NCBI GenBank assembly: GCA_040384645.1
Contig: JAZKIX010000105.1
Coordinates: 1 to 47,555 of the forward strand
Origin: JAZKIX01 sp040384645
GTDB lineage: Bacteria > Pseudomonadota > Gammaproteobacteria > Burkholderiales > Burkholderiaceae_D
DNA: 47,555 nt
Reading direction: 5' to 3'
The translations under genes were made by a program, and so were the position numbers. Numbering within the stretch: the first letter of the stretch is position 1; each line of letters opens with the position of its first letter. Shown here piece by piece: positions 25,863 to 33,907 of the stretch. Under the pieces are notes generated by a model. That model did no database searches. It had not been told where the DNA came from and saw only the letters and a list, made by a program, of their open reading frames with translations.

Positions 25863-26759
25863 CTAAGCCGGCGTCGTTCCACCAAAGCGCGTTTCAAGCA
25901 AGCCTTTAATACCTTCCAGTTTGGCGTGGAATACCGAGCCGGCTAACGGTTGCCGTGCCATATATTCGTCCGACATACTTTCATGGGCACTGGTGACGAA
26001 TAATTCGTCCAGATTGGCGCCGCCGAAGGTCGGGCAGCTCGGTTGATCCACTGGCAAGCTGACCATGCGTTCAATGCTACCGTCGGGCGCAAAACGTACC
26101 ACACGGGCGCCGCCCCACTGTGCATTCCATAAATAACCGTCGGCATCGATGGTCGAGCCATCAGGGCTGCCTGGTTGGTCGCTCAGATCGGCAAAAATGC
26201 GGCTGTTTTGCACCGCGCCGCTCACTGGATCGTAAGCGCAGCACCAGATTGCCTTGTGCATCGAGTCGCAGTAATACATCGTGCATCCATCGATGCTGAA
26301 ACAGATACTGTTAGGGATCGCGGTATGCGGCAGAGCGAGTTGTTCCAGCGTCAGGTCGGTATTGAGCCGGTAATAGCTGCCAATCGGCTCACGCTCAGAC
26401 GATTCGTTAAGCGTACCGAATACAAAACGTCCCTGACGGTCGCAGCGGCCATCGTTGAGGCGGGTGGTCGGCAAGTCGGCTTCGATAGTGCAAATCGGCG
26501 TTATCGCACTGGTTGCCAGATTAAAAAATGCCAGCCGCGAGGCGAAACCGAGCAGCAAGCAATCGACATCGTTGGTGAAAGAATAAGTTGCCATCCGCTC
26601 CGGCAAGACCCAACTTTGCGTGGTGCCGCTGATGGGGCTGTGGCACCATAGTTTGGCACCTTGGATATCAGTCCAGAACACGCGTTGGGTACGTTCGCAC
26701 CAACGGATGCCTTCACCCAACTCATGTTTTCCATCAAGTAATAATGTTAGTTGTATCAT
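25863..26759 (-). CDS. SMP-30/gluconolactonase-family sugar lactonase
   Basis: The 298-aa protein is a six-bladed propeller of the SMP-30/LRE family. Metal-binding and catalytic features are ELGEGIRWCERTQRVFWTD (Glu), TTRLNDGRCDRQGRFVFGT, HTAIPNSICFSIDGCTMYYC (Asn) and GSPDGSTIDADGYLWNAQWG (Asp). Members hydrolyse aldonolactones such as gluconolactone, galactonolactone or arabinolactone with a divalent metal. A LacI-type repressor is divergent, and an identical operator lies in front of each gene, so it is probably a sugar-induced catabolic gene. The exact sugar cannot be told. No dehydrogenase or transporter lies next to it. Confidence 0.88.
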   Translation of the reverse strand: MIQLTLLLDGKHELGEGIRWCERTQRVFWTDIQGAKLWCHSPISGTTQSWVLPERMATYSFTNDVDCLLLGFASRLAFFNLATSAITPICTIEADLPTTRLNDGRCDRQGRFVFGTLNESSEREPIGSYYRLNTDLTLEQLALPHTAIPNSICFSIDGCTMYYCDSMHKAIWCCAYDPVSGAVQNSRIFADLSDQPGSPDGSTIDADGYLWNAQWGGARVVRFAPDGSIERMVSLPVDQPSCPTFGGANLDELFVTSAHESMSDEYMARQPLAGSVFHAKLEGIKGLLETRFGGTTPA

Positions 26760-26817
26760 TGCGTGCGTTCGCTTTCCATCAGATCAAACTGATCAGACTT
26801 AAAATTAGATATAAATT

Positions 26818-26835
26818 GTTTGGTATCGTTATCAT
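26818..26835. promoter_or_regulatory. LacI-type operator in front of the SMP-30-like gene
   Basis: GTTTGGTATCGTTATCAT lies 59 bp upstream of the lactonase start. Its centre, TGGTATCGTTATCA, is an imperfect palindrome around CG, the usual layout of LacI-family operators. The same 18 bases recur at 27071-27088. Confidence 0.8.
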
Positions 26836-27070
26836 TTGGTAATTTTGCCCGCAAAAAAACGTGCAAGTTCGGCGCTGGCAATTATCCATCATCTGCTCGA
26901 AAATATCTGTATTCAGGAAAGCAAAAATGATTGTTTTAGATAGAATTGCACGCAAAACAGAGTGAAAATGACAACAAGTTGCAGGCGGCCCGTCGGTTGT
27001 TATAGCGCCTTCACGTGATTTTTGGTCGGGCGAATGAGCCGAGAATGGTGTCGCATCACTGAGATGAATC

Positions 27071-27088
27071 GTTTGGTATCGTTATCAT
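27071..27088. promoter_or_regulatory. LacI-type operator in front of the repressor gene
   Basis: An exact copy of GTTTGGTATCGTTATCAT ends 17 bp before the repressor ATG, next to the AGAGG ribosome site. Binding here would block the repressor's own expression. The 235 bp between the two operators could allow looping. I see no other gene between 26760 and 27104. Confidence 0.82.
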
Positions 27089-27104
27089 AAGAGGTAATCG
27101 TAAT

Positions 27105-28139
27105 ATGAATTTCACAGAAAAAGGGCGCTTAAAAGGCCGTTCGCGCAACCGCGTAACGCTGGCCGACGTAGCGCGAGAAGCCGGCGTCGCTACCATGACC
27201 GCCTCGCGCTCAATCTCGCAGCCCGAACTCGTGTCTTCCGAGCTACGCTTCCGGGTCGAGCAAGCGGTCAAGAAATTGGGCTATTTACCTAATCGCGCTG
27301 CCCGCGCCCTGGCGTCCGGCCAGTCGCGCGTGATTGCAGTCTTGATTCCATCACTGTCGAATGCGGTGTTTACCGAAGTACTGGCCGGTGTGCAAGACGC
27401 CTTGGCGACCGATGGCTATCAAATCCTGATCGGCAATACCCGCTATTCCGACCAGGAAGAAGAAAAATTGCTGAACATCCATTTGCAATCGAATCCCGAC
27501 GGCATTTTGTTGACGGGTATGAGCCAAAGCGAATCGGTCAGGAAAATACTGGAAAGTTCGCAAGTGCCGACGGTATCGATGATGGATCTGTCGGACGATC
27601 CGCAGCGCTTGTCGGTGGGCTTTTCCCAGCACGAAGCCGGTTACACCATGACCCGCCATTTGCTCAATAAGGGGTATGCAAAAATTGGTTTTATCGGCGC
27701 CCAACTTGACGAACGCGCCATGAAACGAGCCGAAGGTTATCGCCAGGCCTTGCGCGATGCCGGTTTGTACGACATCCAGCGCGAATTGCTGGTGCCAGAA
27801 CCATCCGATATCGCGCTCGGGGTCGAACTGGTCGGACGCCTGCTGGCAATGTCGCCCGATTGCGATGCCATATTTTGCTGTAACGACGATCTGGCTTACG
27901 GCGCCATCTACCAATGCCAGCGTCGTCAGATCCGCGTGCCAGAGCAATTGGCGGTCTGCGGTTTTAACGATCTGGCCGGCTCGGCATGGATGAATCCATC
28001 GGTCACCACGATCAAGACACCGCGCTACCGTATCGGGTATGAGGCGGCCGTATTATTGCGCTCCGTCATCCTGGGCGAAACCCCAGCCACGCATCGGGTC
28101 GATCTTGGCTTTACCTTGATGGCACGTGAAAGTACTTGA
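27105..28139 (+). CDS. LacI-family transcriptional repressor (GntR/gluconate-repressor-like)
   Basis: The 344-aa protein has a LacI helix-turn-helix and hinge at residues ~17-65 (VTLADVAREAGVATMTASRS, YLPNRAARALASGQSRVIAV). A periplasmic-binding-protein-like sugar domain follows (VLIPSLSNAVFTEVLAGVQD, DAIFCCNDDLAYGAIYQCQR, VCGFNDLAGSAWMNPSVTTI). The wording resembles the gluconate repressor branch of the family. It is divergent from the lactonase gene. Two identical operators, one in front of each gene, suggest autoregulation and control of the lactonase, relieved by an aldonate or sugar ligand. Confidence 0.92.
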   Translation: MNFTEKGRLKGRSRNRVTLADVAREAGVATMTASRSISQPELVSSELRFRVEQAVKKLGYLPNRAARALASGQSRVIAVLIPSLSNAVFTEVLAGVQDALATDGYQILIGNTRYSDQEEEKLLNIHLQSNPDGILLTGMSQSESVRKILESSQVPTVSMMDLSDDPQRLSVGFSQHEAGYTMTRHLLNKGYAKIGFIGAQLDERAMKRAEGYRQALRDAGLYDIQRELLVPEPSDIALGVELVGRLLAMSPDCDAIFCCNDDLAYGAIYQCQRRQIRVPEQLAVCGFNDLAGSAWMNPSVTTIKTPRYRIGYEAAVLLRSVILGETPATHRVDLGFTLMAREST

Positions 28140-28340
28140 TTTGCAAGGCGAGACACCCACGCGGGGTACTAGAGTCAGGCTGCAATCTAGGCCGCAATCG
28201 AGGCTTCGACTGATGCCAGGTTGGCCGCTGTATTTCACTTGCGCCGGTGCAAGCGTCACTATCGACTGCATTGTTTTTCGCGAATGCGTCAGTCGGCCAA
28301 TGTTTTTACGCGGTGTGCAGTGCACCGCGGGAAAGTAACC

Positions 28341-29357
28341 ATGAAAACCCAGCCGATTTCATATGGATCCGATCAGAGCGGATTGATCTGCGGATACCTG
28401 TTCAACCAAGACGCGCCGGGGCGTGCCATCGACTCGGGGGAAGCGCTGGCCTGGATGCAGCAGCGCGCCACCCAGCCCGCGGGCGAATTTATCTGGCTCC
28501 ATTTCAACCTGACCAATACCGCTAGCGAAAAATGGCTGTCCGATCACGCCAACTTGCCGGAAGAGTTTTACGAAACCCTGCACGAAGGCTTGCATTCAAC
28601 GCGGATCGAAAACGCCAACGGCACCTTGATCGCGGTGGTGAATGACGTGCTGTACGACTTTTCTTTCGATCCCTCCGATATTTCGACGCTATGGATCAGC
28701 GTCGATGCGCAAGTCGTGATCAGTGCGCGGCGGCAGCCGCTACAGTCGATTGACCGCTTGCGCGCCGCAGTAAAAGATGGCGAACCGATCCGCTCGTCGG
28801 TTGAATTGCTGATCCACCTATTGCACGATCAAGCCGATGTGCTGGTTAATATCGTGCGCGACGTCATCAAGCGGGTCGATGGCATCGAAGATAATTTGCT
28901 GGCCGGGCGGCTCAATCACAAGCGCGCCAACCTGGGCAATTTGCGGCGCGTGCTGGTGCGTTTGCAACGTTTGCTGGCGCCGGAACCCGCCGCCCTGTTC
29001 CGCCTTTTGCAAAGACCGCCAGCGTGGATCGGCGAATTCGATTCGCAAGAGTTGCAGCAATCGACAGAAGAGTTTTCAGTCGTCTTAAGCGATATGGCAT
29101 CACTGCAAGAGCGCATTAAATTACTGCAAGAAGAAATCGCCGCGCAAGTCAATGAAGAAAACAACCGCAGCCTGTTTGTGTTGACCATCGTTACCGTTTT
29201 GGCCTTGCCAATCAATATCATCACCGGTTTACTGGGCATGAATGTGGGCGGAGTTCCGCTAGCAGAGCACGCCGACGGTTTCTGGATCGTCGTCGGGATT
29301 GTGGCCACGTTTACGGTGGTGGCGGGCTGGCTGGTATTTAGCCGCAAACGCGATTAA
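28341..29357 (+). CDS. CorA-family metal transporter, ZntB-like
   Basis: I choose the ATG at 28341 (MKTQPISYGSDQSG), with GGGAAAG at 28329-28335; the longer frame adds an unlikely leader. The 338-aa protein has a large cytoplasmic funnel domain (FIWLHFNLTNTASEKWL), long helices with LQERIKLLQEEIAAQVNEEN, and two C-terminal membrane helices. The pore-end motif is GLLGMNVGGVP, the GMN signature. The following VGG (not the MPE of CorA) is typical of ZntB, which moves zinc. Zinc is favoured over magnesium from this motif alone. A dispersed repeat begins 14-31 bp after the stop. Confidence 0.88.
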   Translation: MKTQPISYGSDQSGLICGYLFNQDAPGRAIDSGEALAWMQQRATQPAGEFIWLHFNLTNTASEKWLSDHANLPEEFYETLHEGLHSTRIENANGTLIAVVNDVLYDFSFDPSDISTLWISVDAQVVISARRQPLQSIDRLRAAVKDGEPIRSSVELLIHLLHDQADVLVNIVRDVIKRVDGIEDNLLAGRLNHKRANLGNLRRVLVRLQRLLAPEPAALFRLLQRPPAWIGEFDSQELQQSTEEFSVVLSDMASLQERIKLLQEEIAAQVNEENNRSLFVLTIVTVLALPINIITGLLGMNVGGVPLAEHADGFWIVVGIVATFTVVAGWLVFSRKRD

Positions 29358-29370
29358 ATTGCTTGGAATG

Positions 29371-29460
29371 GCTGTTTTACCTTTAAAAATACACCGGGGT
29401 GTATTTTTAAAGGTGCAATAAATACCTGCGGGTTGATGGGTATATTTGATGATACTCCCT
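29371..29460 (+). repeat. dispersed intergenic repeat, copy 5 (core 29388-29460)
   Basis: This is the clearest hairpin copy: ACCTTTAAAAATAC (29379-29392) pairs perfectly with GTATTTTTAAAGGT (29401-29414) across ACCGGGGT. TGCG is at 29427-29430, and GGGTAT faces ATACTCCC. It lies 31 bp after the ZntB-like stop. Confidence 0.9.
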
Positions 29461-29519
29461 ATTTTCTGGGGGAATATAACCATTTGGATCACTATTAAGG
29501 CACTCTTGAATTTGTCGTT

Positions 29520-29652
29520 NNNNNNNNNNNNNNNNNNNNNNNNNNNNNNNNNNNNNNNNNNNNNNNNNNNNNNNNNNNNNNNNNNNNNNNNNNNNNNNNN
29601 NNNNNNNNNNNNNNNNNNNNNNNNNNNNNNNNNNNNNNNNNNNNNNNNNNNN
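29520..29652. other. 133-bp run of N
   Basis: The only long gap. It abuts an inverted REP half on its right side, so a repeat-rich insert probably defeated assembly. The exact count suggests an estimated length and not a placeholder. Confidence 0.95.
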
Positions 29653-29745
29653 CGGGAATCCATGCAGCGCTTGTGTCGCGCTAGTGCTATTAAAATCGTG
29701 TGAGATAAATTTGCGTGTCTATGGATTCCCGCCTGCGCGGGAACG
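29653..29745. repeat. inverted pair of CCCGC/GCGGG REP elements
   Basis: CGGGAATCCATG at 29653-29664 is the end of one copy, otherwise lost in the gap. ATGGATTCCCGCC at 29721-29733 begins the inverted copy, whose hairpin TTCCCGC/GCGGGAA spans 29726-29743. This palindrome with the ATGGATTCCCG flank is a widespread betaproteobacterial intergenic repeat. Confidence 0.8.
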
Positions 29746-29867
29746 ACGGTGGTCTTGCGGCGTCGCTCGCTGAAAGTCGCGCAGTCACAGCAGGCTAAAT
29801 AGTTCAGCTGCAGGCAGCAGGCAACCAACAGCGGCGTCATTTCTCGTCTCTTCTTTCCCCCGGATGG

Positions 29868-31072
29868 ATGCAAATGGTAAACGCAGTCATCGACGCCATT
29901 TACCGGCGCGAATCGCGGCGCGTGTTTGCTACCTTGATCCGTCTGCTTGGCAACTTTGACCTAGCCGAAGAAGCCCTGCACGAAGCTTTTAAATCCGCGC
30001 TGGAACAATGGCCGCGCGACGGCGTGCCCGGCAATCCGTTCGCGTGGCTGGTATCGGCGGGCCGTTTCAAAACCATCGACACCCTGCGGCGCCATGCGCG
30101 CTTTACCGCGCTGGACGACGTGGCAGAACTGGTTGAAGCAATGCCGGCTGATACGCCCGCCTGGGACGCCAGTGAACAGGTGGAAGACGATCAACTACGC
30201 TTGATTTTTACCTGCTGCCATCCATCGCTTGCGCCCGACGCGCAGGTTGCGCTGACCTTGCGCGAAGTGTGCGGATTGACCACCGAAGAAATCGCACGCG
30301 CGTTTCTGATTTCAGCACCCGCTCTGGCCCAACGAATTGTTNNNNNNNNNNAGAGCGCGACGCGCTGCCGGAACGGCTCGACAGCGTGTTGCGAGTGATC
30401 TATCTGGTCTTTAACGAGGCTTATTCCGCCTCGGCCGGCGCGACGCTGACACGCCATGACTTGTCGCAGGAAGCGATACGCATCACCCGTCTGTTATTGC
30501 AATTGCTACCCGAGCCGGAAGTCAAGGGATTGCTGGCGTTGATGTTGCTGCACGAATCGCGCCGGCTGGCGCGCAGCACGCCCGATGGCGATTTGATTGC
30601 GCTAGATGAACAAGACCGCAGCAGGTGGGATGCCGACGCGATTGCGGAAGGCGCAGCGCTGGTGGCGCAGGCATTGTCGTCGCGCCGGTTTGGGCGCTAT
30701 TCGGTGCAAGCGGCGATTTCTGCCGTGCATGCCGGAGCACGCAATAGCGCGGACACCGATTGGGCGCAGATCGTGGGCTTATACGATGTGCTGTACCGCT
30801 TTGAGCCGTCGCCGGTGGTGCAACTGAATCGTGCCGTCGCGCTGGCGATGCGCGATGGCGCCGCCGCCGGTCTGCCTTTGGTCGACGCGCTCATCAAGCA
30901 AGAACCATTGCAAAACTACCATTTGGCCTATGCTGCCCAGGCCGATTTATTGCGTCGCCTGGAGCGCCATGCCGAAGCGCGCATTGCTTATCAACAGGCA
31001 CTGGCATTGACCCGGCAAGAGCCGGAGCGCCGTTTCTTGATGCGGCGTTTGGCGCAATTGCCCTCGGTCTAA
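29868..31072 (+). CDS. ECF42-type sigma factor with TPR-like C-terminal extension (gap inside)
   Basis: The start at 29868 (MQMVNAVIDAIYRRESRRVF) leads into region 2 (LIRLLGNFDLAEEALHEAFK, FAWLVSAGRFKTIDTLRRHA). Region 4 follows (LIFTCCHPSLAPDAQVALTL, REVCGLTTEEIARAFLISAP, ALAQRIV). Ten Ns (30342-30351) replace about 20 family residues and shift the frame, which resumes at ERDALPERLDSVLRVIYLVF and NEAYSASAG, both hallmarks of the group. The ~200-residue C-terminus (SVQAAISAVHAGA, LYDVLYRFEPSPVVQLNRAV) is the TPR-like extension of ECF42 (DUF6596). These sigma factors lack a classical anti-sigma and occur beside DGPF/YCII proteins, as here. Confidence 0.9.
30342..30351. other. assembly gap of 10 N inside the sigma factor gene
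   Basis: The gap falls between the region 4 helix and the C-terminal extension. Related proteins have roughly 20 residues (RAKxKIRxAGIPYxVP-like) at this point, so more than 10 bases are missing. Confidence 0.85.
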
Positions 31073-31101
31073 AAGATAATTTGAAATTATTTTGATCGTC
31101 A

Positions 31102-31127
31102 TGTCGAAATCGCGCTTGGCTGTTCGA
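31102..31127 (+). promoter_or_regulatory. candidate ECF42-dependent promoter
   Basis: TGTCGA (31102-31107), 17 bp, then CGA (31125-31127), ~78 bp before the GFA gene. This matches the -35 TGTCGA and -10 CGA signature reported for ECF42 sigma factors, as I recall it from the Streptomyces work. I did not find a second good copy before the other genes of the cluster. Confidence 0.6.
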
Positions 31128-31204
31128 CTAGTTCATATAAAACAGTCAGCCGTTGGGGCTGGCCGGCCCATTGCAGCACAAACTCACACATAGGACGAGA
31201 CAAC

Positions 31205-31552
31205 ATGATCTATCAGGGAAGCTGCCATTGCGGCAACATTAAGTTCGAGGTCGAGGGTGAGATTGCCGGTGCAGTGGCCTGCAATTGCTCGATTTGTTCT
31301 CGCAAGGGAACGCTGATGTGGTTCGTGCCGCGTGACAAGTTGCGGTTGAAAACACCTGAGAGCGGGCTCAGCACCTATGAATTTAATAAGCATGTCATCA
31401 AGCACCGGTTTTGCGCGATCTGCGGCATCCATCCCTATGGTGACGGTGTCGATCCGAAGGGCAATCAGGTCGCCGCTGTCAATTTAAGGTGCCTGGAAGC
31501 AATTGATTTGGCCTCGGTTCCGGTGCAAAACTTCGACGGCCGGGCGCTGTAA
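31205..31552 (+). CDS. GFA-domain (glutathione-dependent formaldehyde-activating-like) protein
   Basis: The 115-aa protein has MIYQGSCHCGNIKFEVEGEI, VACNCSICSRKGTLMWFV and KHRFCAICGIHPYGDGVDP, the paired Cys motifs that bind zinc in the GFA/CENP-V fold. Members are often called formaldehyde-activating enzymes, but most have no proven reaction. Directly upstream is the candidate ECF42 promoter, which makes it the probable first target of the sigma factor. Confidence 0.9.
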   Translation: MIYQGSCHCGNIKFEVEGEIAGAVACNCSICSRKGTLMWFVPRDKLRLKTPESGLSTYEFNKHVIKHRFCAICGIHPYGDGVDPKGNQVAAVNLRCLEAIDLASVPVQNFDGRAL

Positions 31553-31588
31553 TATTGCTTGGTCATTGTCGAACTCAAGGCTGAATTG

Positions 31589-31678
31589 GTAGGTCGGGCT
31601 TTAACCCGACTTGCGTAATTGTCATAGATGCAATGGCCAACTGTGCGCGAGCTGTTGTCGGACTGAAGTCCAAGCTAC
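31589..31678. repeat. inverted pair of GTCGGGCTT-type REP elements
   Basis: GTAGGTCGGGCTTTAACCC-GAC at 31589-31610 and its imperfect inverse, GTCGGACTGAAGTCC-AAGCTAC at 31657-31678, form a two-REP unit with 46 bp between. Each half folds alone (GTCGGGCTT/AACCCGAC). It lies between the GFA and first VOC genes and may weaken read-through. Confidence 0.85.
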
Positions 31679-31741
31679 GTGGCACCAATTGCACTGCGTC
31701 TACAGTAGAAAAAACCTTCCCATTCATTAGCAGAGGCGAGC

Positions 31742-32199
31742 ATGGACATCAAAAAATTGTGGCTGAATCTTCCCGTAAAAGATCCAATAATCTCACGGGC
31801 ATTTTATGAAAAAGTGGGCTTTAAGCTGAATCAAGATTATGGCAACGGGCCAGACTCGGCCAGTTTCTTTGTCGGCGAAAGCAAGATCGTTTTAATGCTG
31901 TTTAATGAATCGTCTTTCGCCGGCTTCGTCAACGGCAAGGTGGCGGACCTGTCAAACGGCAATGAAGTGCTGTTCAGCTTATCGGCTGACAGCAAAGCGG
32001 AAGTGGATGAGATGGTGCAAGTGGTCAAACAGGCTGGCGGAACCCTATTTGCAGAGCCGCGCGACAGCCAAGGCTGGATGTATGGCANNNNNNNNNNCCC
32101 GCTCCTGACCGTCGAAAATCTAAAAGTCGATTTTCCGACCCGGACGGGCATAAATGGAATGTGCTGTTCATGGACTTTAGCCAAATGAATCAGGGCTGA
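31742..32199 (+). CDS. VOC-family (glyoxalase/bleomycin-resistance-like) protein, broken by a gap
   Basis: MDIKKLWLNLPVKDPIISRA and FYEKVGFKLNQDYGNGPDSA open a ~145-aa VOC fold, and EPRDSQGWMYG precedes the ten Ns at 32088-32097. The proper C-terminus returns in another frame as FSDPDGHKWNVLFMDFSQMN, followed by QG and TGA at 32197. VOC proteins bind a metal at paired beta modules and catalyse isomerisation, epimerisation or sequester antibiotics; the substrate is unknown. Between the gap and the C-terminus there is a ~35-bp sequence that belongs to something else. Confidence 0.82.
32088..32149 (+). other. gap plus ABC-ATPase-like fragment fused into the VOC gene
   Basis: After the ten Ns (32088-32097), one frame reads PLLTVENLKVDFPTRTG, the usual N-terminus of an oligopeptide/dipeptide ABC-transporter ATPase (Opp/DppD type). 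The last 19-20 bases (32131-32150, TTTTCCGACCCGGACGGGCA) are shared with the VOC coding sequence, where they encode FSDPDGH. This looks like a chimeric contig end joined at a short identical stretch. Confidence 0.7.
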
Positions 32200-32292
32200 A
32201 GCCGTACAACAAGAACGTAAAAGCAAGGCGGCTAAACAAGCTTACCTTCAAGCTTGACCTTCAAGCCATAGTCAACTTTTGAGAGGACCGCA

Positions 32293-32943
32293 ATGACAAC
32301 CTTAGTGACCAGCAATCCTGCCCCTGTGGCGCAATTGCACTACACCTATCACTTCAATCCGCGGGTTGCAGTCGCGGTGGCACGCTATCTTGGCGCGCCC
32401 GTGACGTATATCCGCTCGCATCCACGCGATCCGCAATTCGAACCTGCTTTTCGCGCCATTAATCCCAACGCGCTGTGTCCTATTTTGGTGGAACCGCAAC
32501 GCACGATCTGGGAAACCGATGCCGTGGCCTGTCGTTTGTCCGATATGGTGGGCTCCGATTTCTGGCGTGCCGGCGAACAGTTGCCAGAGATGATCATGTG
32601 GCTTAGCTGGAGCGCGCACCATCTCAATCGCGCTGGCGGCGACTTGTATTTTCACCGGATTTCGCGCCCGACTTTTTCGGATGAAAAGTGTGACCCTGCG
32701 GTGCTGGACGAAGCCTTGCGCGAGTTCACGGAGTACGCCGCCATCCTCGACGCGCAACTGGCGCACCGGACCTGGCTGGTCGGCAATAGGATTTCTTACG
32801 CCGATTTCCGCGTTGCGACGGCCTTGCCATTTGCCGACGCTGCCGGGTTGCCGTTAAATCAATTCAAACATGTCAAACGATGGCACGACCAGTTGCTGGA
32901 AATCGATGCATGGCGCGCACCATTTGAAGGATTGTCGGAGTGA
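32293..32943 (+). CDS. glutathione S-transferase family protein
   Basis: The 216-aa protein has a thioredoxin-like N-terminal domain (FNPRVAVAVARYLGAPVTYI, then INPNALCPILVEPQRTIWET, with ETDAVACRL as the Glu-Ser/Thr-type glutathione motif) and a helical C-terminal domain (LDAQLAHRTWLVGNRISYAD, FRVATALPFADAAG). It would conjugate glutathione to electrophiles or use it for isomerisation; the substrate is unknown. The GAGAGG site at 32281-32286 precedes the ATG. It belongs to the putative ECF42-linked group. Confidence 0.9.
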   Translation: MTTLVTSNPAPVAQLHYTYHFNPRVAVAVARYLGAPVTYIRSHPRDPQFEPAFRAINPNALCPILVEPQRTIWETDAVACRLSDMVGSDFWRAGEQLPEMIMWLSWSAHHLNRAGGDLYFHRISRPTFSDEKCDPAVLDEALREFTEYAAILDAQLAHRTWLVGNRISYADFRVATALPFADAAGLPLNQFKHVKRWHDQLLEIDAWRAPFEGLSE

Positions 32944-33031
32944 TTTCATTCTGAAGCATGACTCGCAACATGACCGCATCAATCAAACATTGTTAAGTAG
33001 CATTCTTTATTAGCCATCGAAAGGAAATACC

Positions 33032-33475
33032 ATGCCACATCCTATTGCCTACCTCTCGTTTGACGGTAACTGCGCCGAGGCCATGCGTTTTTACGCAAGC
33101 GCCCTGGACGGAAAACTTGAATTGATGATGACTTATGGCCAAGCGCCAGCCGAGATGCCGATGCCGCCCGAATCGCGCGACCGCATTATGCACGCGCGTC
33201 TGGTGCTGGCGGACGGCGGCACGATTTATGCTGGCGATTGCATGCCTGGACAGACTTACGAAGGGATAAAAGGCGTGTCGCTGACCATGAATTACGACAC
33301 CATTGCGCAGGCGCACAAGGTGTTCGATGCGCTAGCCGACGGCGGCAAGGTGTCGATGCCAATGTCGCCATCGTTTTGGTCCAAAAGCTTCGGCATGTTG
33401 AGCGACCGCTTCGGCACGCCGTGGCTCATCAATGGCGAACTGATTGCCATCGAAGCACCGGCGAATGTCGCTTAG
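33032..33475 (+). CDS. PhnB-like VOC protein
   Basis: The 147-aa protein starts MPHPIAYLSFDGNCAEAMRF and YASALDGKLELMMTYGQAP. It contains HARLVLADGGTIYAGDCMPG and MSPSFWSKSFGMLSDRFGTPW, the pattern of the PhnB/3-demethylubiquinone-methyltransferase-like VOC group. Despite the name, most members have no proven reaction. Homologues are frequent companions of ECF42 sigma factors and DGPF proteins. An AGGAAA site precedes the ATG. Confidence 0.9.
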   Translation: MPHPIAYLSFDGNCAEAMRFYASALDGKLELMMTYGQAPAEMPMPPESRDRIMHARLVLADGGTIYAGDCMPGQTYEGIKGVSLTMNYDTIAQAHKVFDALADGGKVSMPMSPSFWSKSFGMLSDRFGTPWLINGELIAIEAPANVA

Positions 33476-33506
33476 CGTCAATAACCCCATTGTTTAGGAG
33501 CGCCCC

Positions 33507-33887
33507 ATGAATTACCTATGTTTGGTCTATCTCACTACCGAGCAATTGCATTCGTCCCCTGATAGCGCGTGTATTTCCTTTTATCACGAGCTGGACCAGA
33601 GCGGCCACCTGGTCGCCGGACAAGCCTTGCAACCGGTCGAAACTGCGACCACGATCCGCATCCGCAATGGTCAGATGTCACTGACCGATGGCCCGTTTGC
33701 CGAAACCAAGGAGCAACTGGCCGGGTTTTATCTGATCGAGGCCAAGGATTTGAACGAGGCGATCCACTGGGCTTCCAAAATCCCGCCGGCGCATTACGGC
33801 AGTATCGAAGTGCGTCCGGTGCGGGCGCTTGATCTCGCCGGCTCGGTTGCTGAAGCGACCAGTATTGCTATCGCCAATCCCGCTTGA
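33507..33887 (+). CDS. YCII-related DGPF-domain protein
   Basis: The 126-aa protein begins MNYLCLVYLTTEQLHSSPDS and contains MSLTDGPFAETKEQLAGFYL, with the DGPF motif that defines the family partnered with ECF42 sigma factors. The fold is the ferredoxin-like YCII dimer; function is unknown. It follows the PhnB-like gene by 31 bp with a TTAGGAG ribosome site at 33494-33500. Its presence within 2.5 kb of the sigma factor strongly supports the ECF42 assignment. Confidence 0.93.
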   Translation: MNYLCLVYLTTEQLHSSPDSACISFYHELDQSGHLVAGQALQPVETATTIRIRNGQMSLTDGPFAETKEQLAGFYLIEAKDLNEAIHWASKIPPAHYGSIEVRPVRALDLAGSVAEATSIAIANPA

Positions 33888-33907
33888 TTGAATCGAGGGA
33901 GTTATCT

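Noticed and set aside
31567..31589. Second TGTCGA at 31567 as another ECF42 promoter
   Set aside because: No CGA follows at 16-18 bp; the nearest similar triplet is 22 bp away, inside the REP element.
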